This document shows positions 8,464 through 20,000 of a stretch of DNA of 64,000 nt, piece after piece. The notes below the pieces were generated by a model. It was not told where the DNA came from. It worked only from the letters and a program-made list of their open reading frames with translations, and did not search any database. This stretch comes from Golubevia sp. BC0850 (Eukaryota; Basidiomycota; Exobasidiomycetes; Golubeviales; Golubeviaceae): positions 744,001-808,000 of the forward strand of contig JAAVVG010000011.1 in the NCBI GenBank assembly GCA_012976225.1, in the 5' to 3' direction. How positions within the stretch are numbered: position 1 is the first letter of the stretch; each line of letters begins with the position of its first letter. Made by a program: the position numbers and the translations under genes.

Positions 8464-11400
8464 ATGGAAATGGACGTGACAGTCAAGGATGAGATCAAGA
8501 TTAAATCGGAATCGATCCTGTCTAATGAATCTTCTTCAATTCCATCCATTCGATCGGTGACTACTCCTATTGCTAATAGTGGTGCTACTTCTACTACTCC
8601 CTCTATCACCTCTACCTCTACCCCTCAACCACAACCACAACCACGAACTAGAGCTGTTACCATGACCATGAATCCACCAAAGCATTGCAGTTTCTGTTTA
8701 ATGGCAGAATTCGATATCGATAAAGGTTCAACTTTAAGCTTTCAATATCCAAATCCAATTCAACATGACAATCAGTGAGTGCAACGCATTACAACTCAGA
8801 TAGACTAGCACTGCTCATCATACTTTCTATTCTATTCCCTTTCTCTTGACCTGAACAGCATGATAGCAGAACTAATGTTACCAGATGGAGCTCACGCAAG
8901 AGCTGAAGATTGGACCATCTTCTTTCTAAAAGATTCCAATTCAGAACCTCAGCGACCTGAAACTGCTTTAAGTTCGAGGAGTAGATCCTCTTCTCTAGCT
9001 CCTTCTAGACAGAATCAGATGGGAGAGAATGAAGACGAATTGGATAGGGAAAGGGAAAGGGAGAGGAGTACAAGCCCTCTACCTTCATCTTCTAATCGAA
9101 GTAGTGGGAGTGAGAAAGGTGGGTTGACTTACGTTTTGAATTTGGTTAGAACCAAGCATGATAATACAGTTAGGAGGTGAGTAGCAGGAGAGAGGAGGAG
9201 AGAATGAGGACATTCAAGGGAGGGTTGCAACCCTTTCTTCTCGAGGTATTCCATGGATTCATGCTGAAATGGAGATCTGCTACTTTGTAAAATCCATCAG
9301 AGGAGCTATGGTCAAAGCATTAGCTATTGGAACCAGGCATCCTTTCATTCAAGTCTTCAAGGTGAGTTCCTTCTCCTCTCGACTGATCCCTATCAGTCAC
9401 CCCTTTTAACACTAGTACTTTTTCATTTGATTTTCCAAAAATTCCCAGCCACTTCTACTCCTAGCTCTTGACAGTTATTTCATCAGCCCAACAATAGATC
9501 CTCTAATCCAATTGTACGATTCAATCAACTCTCTAGATTTAACTGGGATTCCGAATTTCTCTAGAGAGGAGAAATTGATCCTTCGAACTTTTGATAGACC
9601 AGATTTATTTGAAGAGAAATTCCTTCAATTAGAAATTGGAAGAAGAAGTAGAGGTGGAAGTAGTGGTAGTTCGAATTTTGGAATCAATGTTGGAAATGGA
9701 GGAGAACAAACTCTTAGAGCATCGGAAGCTAATAAATTGTTAGAAGCAAGTTCATCAATTGAAGATGAAGAATTAACAAATACCGAAGAAAACGATTCGA
9801 ACCTGTTGAACACAAATCGCAAAAGAGTAGATAGTAATAGTGCTTCTTCAGTTTCTGAAACTAAAGATGCTAGAGGAGGAGAGATGAACCATTCAAATTC
9901 TTCTCATCCTCCAAATAGTTCTACTAATCCTAGCAGAACCATTCCAAGGAGAACTTCAGCTGCTTCTTTAAGACCCTCAATCTTGAGAAGAACTTCAAAT
10001 GCTTCTACAGATCAAAGGAATAAAAGACCTCAATCTCCTGCTGGTTTAATCGGTTCCAATTCTAATAGAAGCGTTTCTCCTGCTCTTGGAACTACTTCTT
10101 CAAATCAGAAATTGAGAAATGGTAGCATCTCCCAATCTAAGGATACTCATTTTTATGAAACTCAATTGTCATTTGGAGACAAGATTACTGCGATTAGAAT
10201 TCCTACTAGTGGGTTTCCGGAGGAAGTTGGAGATGTGAGTTTATAGATTCTCATGCTTCGCTGGTCATCTTTCTGCGTTTATATTCATGAAGCAAGGCTA
10301 GAAGATCACGGGCTCAGTCAGACTGATTTCATTCCCTTCTCTTTCATAGTATTCCCTCACGACGCTCATCACCTCTTTCTCTAGTCATTCTTCAATGCCT
10401 TCTGGTCCTCAACATCCTCATCTTCATTCCAATGGTGCTTTGACTCATCCAATCATTTTACTCTTCAATGCTTTGGCAACTCAGAAAAGAGTCGTCTTTT
10501 TAGGTCATGGTCAACCTGCTGGGAAAGTTGCTAACTTCGTTTTAGCTGCTTGTGCTCTTGGAAGTGGTTGTGGAGCTGTTTTCAGAGGATTCACTAAGAG
10601 AGCTTTCCCTTACACGAATCTGACGAATCTGGATGAACTGGAAAAGATGTGAGTTTAGAAATTCCGGTTTCTTTAGTTAGGATCTTGGAATCCAAGCTCA
10701 TTTCCGAGGTCTGTTGATGTTGATGCTCATCAATCTCTCCCTGTCTATCTTGAATCATTTCAGTCCCGGCTACATCGCAGGAGTCACGAACCCTCGATTC
10801 GAAGATCTTCATGCTTGGGATGTTCTTTTCAACCTAGAGAATGGGAAAGTCACTGTCGCTAAGGATATGGAGCCTGCGCCTCCTCTAGCTTCCAATCCTC
10901 GACCCGCAATGACTAGAGATGCCTTTTCAAATGGAAGTCTGGCTTCTATGGGAAGCGATGGAACCAAAGAAGAAAGCGTCACAGCTCCCACTGCCAGCTC
11001 GATTCGAAGCGGAAGAGAAAGAGCTGGAACCACTACAGGGATCGAAGCTCGACAGGATGCTCCTGACAATCTATTCGTAGAAGAGGTGAGTGGACTTTCA
11101 AAACTAGTCGATAGAGACCATTGATCTATCTCTGACCTCTTTGTCTCCTCTTTCCTCTCCTTCAGCTTCTCTCGGCCATCTCTTCCAACTGCGGTGAGAA
11201 GTACGTTCGAGCAAGAGTCTTTGAATTCGTTCAAAGCTTTGCTCGACTGGTTGCAAGACACGAGGAGCACTTCTACGGTCATACGTCTCTCAGTCTGGCT
11301 TCTCAACCTTATCTCAATGGTCAACTCGGATCTGGAATCGTTTATTCGGATAGAGAAACTGAATTAAGAGAAATCACTTTCAATGCAATGAGATGTGAAG

Positions 11401-12122
11401 GTTGGAGAAGAAGTGAAGCTTATAGGTTATACAAATCCGACGAACAGAGAAGAGATTCAACTCGATCCATCAAAGGGTTCGATGCTCTCCATCAAGTTTC
11501 AAGACTCAAAAAAGCTAAAAATTTGGCTAATGGAGAAACTGACTTGATCTTCGAGACTTTGGCTAGGAACATCAAATCTTCAGAGCAAATTATCGAGGTG
11601 AGTTCATTGAGGATCCAGCTGAAGTGCGAAATTTCAAAGATGGTCACATTTTTTGGCTGATCTTCCTTTTTCTTCTATTTCTCCATTTAGCTTCTTTCAA
11701 TGCTACCCTCTCACTCTGGAGGACTGATGCCTCTAGCTTTCGGTTTATTTCATCCTTCAGCACTAGTACGATCACAAGTCGTAGACCTTCTTTCTCATAT
11801 CTCATCTCATCCAATTGGTAAAAAGTACATTCAAACACTCAACACCTTTCAAAGGTTGGCTTTAGCAAGGTTAATGAATGAGAGATTGGAAAACATCAAA
11901 GCCAAGGAAAAGGAAAGAGCCATGAATCAAAACAAAGTCGATTCTGTTTATTCTTTCCCTCATTCTCCAGGTCCAATTGGCAGCTTATCTGGCTGGCCAA
12001 GAGCTTTCGGATCTACTAATGGTCTTCCTACTACCAATTCCAATATTCCAGGAAATGGAAAGGACTTGAATTCCAAGTTTGATTCTCTAGCTCCTTCCAC
12101 TGCTTCGCCTACCCTGGGCTAG
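8464..12122 (+). CDS. AFI1: Afi1/MesA-type polarity protein (Arf3-docking and SPA domains)
   Basis: Eight exons (8464-8774, 8859-9176, 9301-9361, 9449-10234, 10350-10648, 10764-11085, 11166-11597, 11691-12122) encode 986 residues. After a Ser/Thr/Pro-rich start comes the Afi1 docking domain: [35 protein letters not shown], then [18 protein letters not shown] across two splice junctions. A low-complexity Ser/Asn insert fills exon 4. The SPA (stabilization of polarity axis) part follows: [32 protein letters not shown] and WDVLF. The architecture is DENN-like. In yeast, Afi1 binds the GTPase Arf3 at the cell cortex and helps set the polarity axis; in filamentous fungi the homologue MesA stabilises hyphal tip growth. 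The family call rests on these motifs; the function here is by homology. Confidence 0.88.
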
Positions 12123-12718
12123 TACTTCTCGGTTCTCTTTCCCTTCTTCTCCCTTTCCCTTCTTCAAAACTCGCATGATTTATTCCAAGTTCGCTTCATC
12201 TTATTCCTGTATCATGAAGTTTTCTTTTTCACCGTTTTCTTGACCGGCATTCGTTCTGTCACCAAGCCTTTCTCACTCACTGTACTTTTAGATGGCCTTT
12301 TATGAAACTGAATCAATGCCTGCGGCAGATTCTTCCTTTGTTCGCCTGTTGTCGATTGTCGATCGTCGATCGTCAACAAGATCATCCCAGGAGAGCCACG
12401 AGCAACGCCAGGGATGAGACAGACCCTTGGTCAAATCTCTCCTTTTGGGTCTTCTAAGGCATCGGGATCCTGTTTCGGCCTTCAGACTTCCTAGAATCTC
12501 TTCTATCATCTTATCTCAAAGCACACGATATTTGATCCCCACAGCACAGCACAGCACAGCACAGCACAGCAGACAGAGGGATGGGTGCGGCTCCCAGCTG
12601 AAGATGGCTCGATCTTTCACTACTGCAATCAATCTTTCCCTTGACGATCCTACTTCCTTTCCTCCTCTAATCTTCATTTCTCCTTTCGGCACTTTTCTTG
12701 TGCGACGAAGTGCTGAAA
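12123..12718. other. Intergenic region, AFI1 3' end and kelch gene promoter
   Basis: The start is C/T-rich and likely 3' UTR. A pentanucleotide microsatellite lies at 12541-12572. The open frame extends a little upstream of 12719, but with no ATG. No other gene is seen. Confidence 0.5.
12541..12572 (+). repeat. Pentanucleotide microsatellite (ACAGC)n
   Basis: Six uninterrupted ACAGC units occupy 12541-12570, followed by AG. The tract sits about 150 bases before the kelch gene start, so length changes would affect its promoter or 5' UTR only. Confidence 0.9.
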
Positions 12719-15700
12719 ATGAGCCCCTCTAACTCATACAGCCAGAGACGAGCGAGTCCCACCTCCCATCACCCACCAACCGCTTCGAAAGCTATTACTC
12801 CGACTGAGGATTCCAATTCTGCATCCGATTCAAGCTCTAACAGGAGGAATTCCATCACATCAAAATTCTCATTCTCTTCTTTGGCTTCAAGTCTTCATCT
12901 ACCTAATCCAAAGAACAGACCAGCCAAAGTCTCGTCAGGACTGGACAATAAAGGGAACAACAGAAGCAATAAGAGCACAAGTTCATTTCAATCTTCAAAT
13001 TCTTCTACTAATAACAGTTTAATTCAGTTGGGAGCTCCTTTCGTTACCACTACCACTTCAATCGTCACTTCAGAATCAGAGACAGTCACTGCGATTAGAA
13101 AGAGAAGCTCTATATCATCTCTCTTTCATAGCAAGTCACCTTCCAATTCTAATCCAATCTTTGATCCAGTAACTACAGTAAGCTCAGCTGCTTCAATCGG
13201 TTCAAATTCGACAAGATCTGATCATACTGAAGATTGCATCTTTGAGGATTCATTCTCGACAACTAATAACTCTACTTCCACCCCTCTTCCACCTCGTCTA
13301 ACCACAAGAAGTGCTTTAAGATCTCAATCTTTAGTCAAACCTTCAACTTTGAATATCCTCAATTCAACAGATCCTTCTTTCATAGCTATAGCAACCGCTT
13401 CTCCAATCTCATCCTCTCCCCTGTCTCCATCTCAGTCTCCTTCCTATCATCAACCGCCTCTACCTCTACCTCAACCTTTAACGATCATGTCAATGTCAAG
13501 GTCTTCTTCAACTTCAGGAAGCGCTGCAGCTTCAATCTCTTCAAGAAGGCCTTCAAATCAATCCGCCCATTCATCCACAAACGGTTCTGCAGTCGGTGGT
13601 CCATCTTCTCCTAGAAACTCTTCTATTCAACCTTCAGTCTCTGTGATTTCTCATGGAAATCTAGGGGGACTACCTCCTAACTATCAAACTCAAAAGGGAT
13701 CCCATACTTTGAGTCATAAAGATTCCTTTGGTGGTGGAACTGGAGTGATGGTCTCCTCTAATTCTGGATCTGGTTCCAATTATGGTTCAGGGCATAATTT
13801 ATCAGGTGGATTTGGGAATGGGTCCAATGTAAGTGGGATCGGAAATGGCGGTGCGATAGATGAAGGAGATTTAGAGGAAGTAGGGGATGATTCCGTGGAT
13901 AGTCAATCTCAACTCCATCATTCACAATCAGCTTCCGGAGGTTCTGGTTCAACCAGTAATCATAGTGGTGGTGGAAACGGAAGTAGAAATCAAATTCCAG
14001 ATCATACGCTTGAGAATTCTAGCTACTCAATTGGGAACGAGACAGATTTAGATGGAGCTGGAAATGGGAATTCAAGGTTTGGGGAAAATCGAGCTTTCGA
14101 TTCTAGGAGTCAGAGGAATACGGTAATTGCAAACAGTGGTCTCTCTAATAACAATTCTTTAGAAATAGGTTCAGGTCAAGGAACGTTGGGCTATTCAACT
14201 TCTCCCTCGAAGAATTCCAATCGTTCAGCTTCTCATTCCAACAACATTTTAGATCCAACTACTCCTCCATCTGCAAAGACGAATTCTTCTGGGGATAGAG
14301 ATCCAGATAGAGAATATTTAGCTTCTCCAAGTTCTGAAGATAAGATCGATCCTTCTCTCGGTCTTACTTCAAGAGGTAGGATGGGAGGATCAGAACTTGA
14401 AGGGAATTCTGGACCTTCGATTTCAACTTTACTCAGAAGATCAAGAGCAGATGAACATGGTCATGCAACTGGATCAAGAAATGCAAGTCCTTCTCCCAGT
14501 GGTAGCAGATCTCAGAGTCCGGATATTTCGATGCCTGGTGCATTGGACTTCAAGGAATTACATGGAAGCTCACTTTCTAGAACTGGATCTTTGAAGGATG
14601 GTGCGGTTAGGATAGAGAGTCCTTTGGGAAGTAAGAAACCTTTGAATGGCACTGGTCTAGGTCCTATCCCTCCGATGCCTCATCAAGCTCAAACTTCGAA
14701 TGAAGACGAAAGAGAGCGAGTTGGTGCTAGTCATGGAAATACTACTACTACCCCTAGAGCTAGCGTTATTTATTCGAATGGAGCAGATAAGGCTCATAAT
14801 AATGGACTTGGGATTGGCTTGAACGATAATAATGCGTTCAGTTCTGAAGACGAAATCAGTAAATCGAAATCTAAATTATCATCTAATGTATTAAAAGCTA
14901 GCTCCTCTTCTAGATCTGATAGTAGGAAAGATTTTCTAGATCCAACCCCTTCAAATCCGAAATCGGTCTCATCTTCTTCAACTAAAACGGTTCTTCAAAC
15001 CTCGAACTCGAATATCAATTCTTCCTCCAAGCCGACTTCTTCTTCTAAGAAGGATTCGAGTAGAGAGAAAGAGAAAGAAAGGGAAAAGGAGAAATCAGCG
15101 GATCCTTCAAGTCATTCGAGATCTTTGAGATCAACACAGAGGGCTGTACCTCAACTACCTTCTGCTCCTGGTTTGTTACCTGCTCCGCCTCCAGCTATGT
15201 ATTGGTCGAAAGCTCCAGTTCATGGATCTGTACCAAAACGAGCCTTCAGAGCGCATACAGCGAATCTTGCTGATGAGGTTCTTTGGTTGTTTGGAGGTTG
15301 CGATTCTAAAGGTTGCTTCAGGGAACTCTGGTGCTTTGATACTGGTGAGTCTGCTACAATAGATGGCGAGGAAGAGATCGCATCAGCAAAAACAAAATGA
15401 GCTTCTGACTGACAATCTTCTCCTGCTTCACAACTTCAGAAACGATGTGTTGGTCGAAGCCTAAAGTTTCCGGAGATCTGCCACCACCAAGGAGAGCTCA
15501 TTCGGCCACGATGGTGGACAAGCGACTATTCATCTTCGCTGGAGGAGATGGTCCTCATTACTTCAACGATCTCTACATCTTCGACACTATCTCTCTTCGA
15601 TGGACCAGACCTGAGATCTATGGTACCGCTCCTTCTCCAAGAAGAGCTCATACATCGAACTTTCATGAAGGTCAGCTCATCATCTTTGGAGGTGGAAATG

Positions 15701-16610
15701 GTGTTGGAGCTCTGAATGATGTCTATACTCTGGATTTGACAGATCTAGATAGATTGGAGTGGAAGAAGTTAGAGTGTACGGGGAAACTACCTATTGGAAG
15801 AGGTTATCATACTAGCAACTTGGTCGATGGGAAGTTGATCGTTATCGGAGGAAGTGATGGTCATATGAGCTTTAGTGACATTCATATTCTGAAGTTAGGT
15901 GAGTGCTGGGTGATTTCTGCCAAGTCGGTCGAACGAGAAAGACAGCTAATCTCTTTCTTTCCTTGTACTACATCCCTGCCTTTGCTTTCACAGACACAAG
16001 GGTTTGGTATCAAGTAAAGACTGACGAGATTCATAATCGATTAGGTCACACCGCTACCCAAGTGGGATCTTATCTATTCGTCGTTGGAGGTCATGATTCT
16101 CAGGCGTATACTCCCGAGATCCTGACTTTAAATCTAGGTGAGTTGGAGAAAGTGGAAATGCTGCGAAACGAGAACGGGAGCTTGGTTTGCCAGGTAGATA
16201 CTGACCTCTACCTATGCCTTCTCTTCGCTCTTTGTACCTACTTCTATTCAACACTTTGTTGACTGGGAACTGTTCCTAGTCAACCTCCAGTGGGAGCCTC
16301 GACGAGTGTGCGGAAGGAAACCTCCTGGAAGAGGTTACCATCAAGCCTGGTTGAGGGATTCGAGATTGTTCGTCCATGGCGGATTCGATGGGAAGGAGAT
16401 CTACAATGATCTTTACTTTGTGGATCTAGCTGCTTGTGCCTATCTGCCTCAGATCACTTCCTTTGGAGTTGAGGTGAGTCGAAAAAATCAAATGATGGCG
16501 GTCCAGCCCTCTTGTTGCCTTTTGCTGATCTCCTTCGCCTTGCTTCTTTCTTCTCCTTTCTCCGCTCTACAACCGAAACTCTGTCGTTCTCAAAGCTCGA
16601 CGAAGAATGA
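12719..16610 (+). CDS. Kelch-repeat beta-propeller protein with long disordered N-terminus
   Basis: Five exons (12719-15344, 15440-15898, 15994-16137, 16280-16473, 16596-16610) encode about 1145 residues; the last exon is only 15 nt and supplies LDEE and the stop. The ATG at 12719 is the first in frame. Residues 1 to about 830 are Ser/Asn/Gly-rich and look disordered. The C-terminal third holds about six kelch repeats with paired glycines and the spaced Tyr/Trp pattern: VLWLFGGCDSKG, RLFIFAGGDGPHYFNDLY, LIIFGGGNGVGALNDVY, LIVIGGSDGHMSFSDIH, LFVVGGHDSQAYTPEI and LFVHGGFDGKEIYNDLY. Such propellers are protein-interaction platforms; fungal relatives include Tea1, Kel1 and Ral2, which act in cell polarity or Ras signalling. 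I cannot choose among them because these lack a comparable N-terminus, so no symbol is given. The adjacent AFI1 gene is also a polarity gene, but that may be coincidence. Confidence 0.87.
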
Positions 16611-17081
16611 AGAGCTCTCTCCCACACTCTCTGACTTCTGTCTCTGCTTAATGATTCAATTCACCTCTTCACTCACCTTTTTCGACTCCTCCCTGTTCAT
16701 TTCCTCTATCAACTTACACTACTGTCATTTCTCATTTCCTCAAGTTCTCTTCTCGCTTTTCCTACAACGTCACTTATCAACACTCGACTCGACACTTTCA
16801 CTTCTCCTTTCTTTCCCTCTTTATTCACTTGTGCCACCGAGCTCTTTCTCTGTCTCCTGGTCACTTATTCTCATAATTAATTCGACATTATTGTTGTGAC
16901 CTGGTGTGATCGCTCTCGTGGAAAGTGAGATAGTGAGATTCTGGGACGTCACAAGAGGCGATGAGAAATGAGATTCTAAGAAGTCAGGCCGCCAATCCCA
17001 TCATCCATCATCAACTATTCGAAACCTATCAACAACCACTGTCGTAGACTAGACGAGCACTAGGGAAATAGAAGAGCAAGG
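16611..17081. other. Intergenic region, C/T-rich
   Basis: About 300 bases of C/T-rich sequence, probably 3' UTR of the kelch gene, are followed by a purine-rich stretch before the RING gene. No gene, repeat or structured RNA is evident. Confidence 0.5.
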
Positions 17082-20000
17082 ATGCCCTCAAGGAGGGAGA
17101 ATCCCAATCGTGAGTTCATTATATGTTACGAGGCGGTGTGGAGTACCAAGACAGGAGCAACAGGAAGGCATCTTGGAAGTAAGAGGAAAAGACTGCTAAG
17201 CGATAGAAATGGGAACCATTCAAATCAAACTTCAGTCTTGAGATCGAATCCACCTATCACTCTGCTGCTTTTGCCAGCAGGCATAAGAGGGGAAAGCTTC
17301 AGTCTGATTAACATGAGCTCTGCTTCACCTCCCCGCTCTCCCTGTCGATCCAGCCTCATCTCTACGTCCTCCAAGATGGACGAACAACAATGGAACTGCA
17401 GGAAGACTATACACTCTATCACAGTCAGCCTCTTCCTCATCTCTGGTCAACCTAGCAACTGCTCCAATAGCCTCTTCCTCCAACACTCCTTCCACCTCTG
17501 CTCAAGATGCAAACCAATTCAACAATCCGTCTTCCAGTTCGAATCCTTTCACTGCTGTATCAGGAATGATGCTGACAGCTCCAGACAACATGAGGAGGAA
17601 GGAGAAAAAGGAAGCAAAGGAGAAGAGGGACAGGAATAGACAGAAGAAGTCAAATGCTGCTCGAGTTGCAGCTCACGCCTTGGCTGGAGGTTCCACTGAT
17701 GCCCTGGTGGGGTTAGAAGCTGAGAACACTGCACTTGGATCTTTGACTTTGAGGCCTCCTTCTAGCGCTGGCAGCGCTGCTTCTGGCTCAGGTGCACCTC
17801 AAAGGCCTACCACTCCTCATTCCGACAACAACATCAGATCCGCTTCTCCAGCCAATGCTCCTCCCAAGAAGAAGCGGCCGAGGGCAGCTCCTGGTTCAAG
17901 CACAGTGGCTGGAAATGGTCAAGCCTCATCTCCCAGACCTACCAGAACGTCTCAGGATAGGGAACGGACAAGAGTTCAAGTTCAGTCACAACCTCATCCT
18001 AGGCCCTCTTTGGCTCAAGCAGGCCCCATCACTTCGAATTCCAATTTAAATGAAAGCAGAAGAGGGCTTACCAGGTCGAGCAGCGGAGGAGCCAGTTCTT
18101 CTGCGGGAGCTAGATCACGATCCACCACCAACCCGAACCAAAATACAAGCTCGAGTTCGTCGAGGAGGCCATCTGCAACTCACGACGAACAGCTAGTAGC
18201 TCAAGAGATCCTCACAGATCGACCTTCTGCTCCAGCTTATCTTCCAGATTCCAGAAACGGAGGCAACCCTTCGGATCAAGCAGCAACCTCCGCTACCCTC
18301 TCACCCACTGCATCTCTTTCCTCAAGTCGGAGACAAGCCATCAATATCTATTCGGATCTTTCCAATTCAGGACTTCCAGGAGCCGAGGAAGACGCTGAAG
18401 ATCCTGATGATCTGCCTCCACCATTCCCGGAAGGAGCTACTCGACCTCACAGTCCGCCTCGACCTCCTCAACCTGGTCCAGATGGAGAGATCACCTGGAC
18501 CGAGGAAGATAGGAGACGACAGGAAGAAGCTGAACAGTATCGAGTCCCAGACTCTCCTCCGCCTGCGTTCAGAAGCGACGAAGAGGGAGAGAGTGGATCG
18601 GAAGGGGTCAACAGAAGGCGAGAAGAAAGGCGGCGACACAACGCTCAGCTTCGAGAAGACGAAGAAAGAGAGCAGGAAAGACTCAGGACTGCAGACCGGA
18701 ATGGAGATGGAGATGCAGCTTCAGATGGGTCAGATCTGAGCAGTGATGGAGAGGTCGAACTGTTGGACGAGGCTGTCCGCTTAGAGAGGGCAGCATGGCA
18801 AGCTGACATCGAGGCTGGATTGAGTCTCGAGGAGAGGATCACTCGGGAGCAAGAAAGGAGAGACGCCAGGGAGAATCAAAGTACACTCAATCTCAGCATC
18901 AACGATCAAGACCCGGAGAGACTTGAAACTTGTTCATCACCTCTTCTTTCTACTCCCGTCTCTCCCGCTCGTGCAGCCCATGCTGCCGCTCAAGCTCTTG
19001 CAGAGGAACTTCAGCTGGACAATCAAGTCACTACTTCAACCTCAACCGCTCTTCCTTCCCTCACGACTCAACTGACTCCTCAAGAAGTCACCAGCGACGC
19101 AGTTCAGAATCCTCCATCCATTCCCTCAGCTCTTCGGACAGAAACGCGTCTAGCTGCTCCCAAGCCACCTACGAAGCATCGACGAGTCGCCTCTGACAGT
19201 CGAGCGGACCAACTCGTCGAATCCTCTCGTGCTTCTTCATCTAGACCAACTTCAAGCTCTGGATTGGAAGCGAAACGCGGGAGAGCCACAAGGATCAGAG
19301 CACGACCTGCTTCAGAGAGCCACTCTCGATTCAGAGATGACGCCACCGCAGCCGCTGAGAGACGGAGAGCTCTGTGGGGCAGCAATGCTTCCCAGAGCAG
19401 CGGGATCGGTCTCTCTGTACCTCTGGCTCCTCTACTTCAGTCCTCTCAGCAGGAACATACCGAGGCTGTTGTGGACACTGAAGAAAGTCAAGCTGCTGCT
19501 CCAGCGACTGCAGCTCTGGCCTCGACTCCCTCGGCTGCGGACGCGACAGACGGGGATTCATCTTCTTCCGAAGATGCCTGGAAAGCTGAGGAGGAGGCTT
19601 TCGAAGCCATGCAACGAAGAGAGGCAGAGGCTGCCCTTGCAACTACTGCTGCTGGAACTTCTTCTGACAGCGACGAGGAAGAAGCTCCTCTTCCCATTCC
19701 TCGTAGAGAGCCATCAACCTCGGTCTCTGTACCCAGAGCTCCTCCACCTCTGGCTCTGGGACGCTCAAGAGGCGGCGCCGCCTACTCTTCTTCCTCTGCT
19801 TCTTCTTCTGACGACGAGGAAAGGAACATGGAATCAAGCTCCGAGGACGAATTCGAAGAAGGAGCTGCCAGTCTACACAGCGCTCCATCGGCAACGTCTC
19901 TTCATTCTCTTGGAAAGTCTGCAGACAAGTCGCTCGACGAGGAAGCCTCAGTACCAGGGGCTTTCTCTTTAGCTCGGGCTCCTTCGACTCGCAGAATGCC

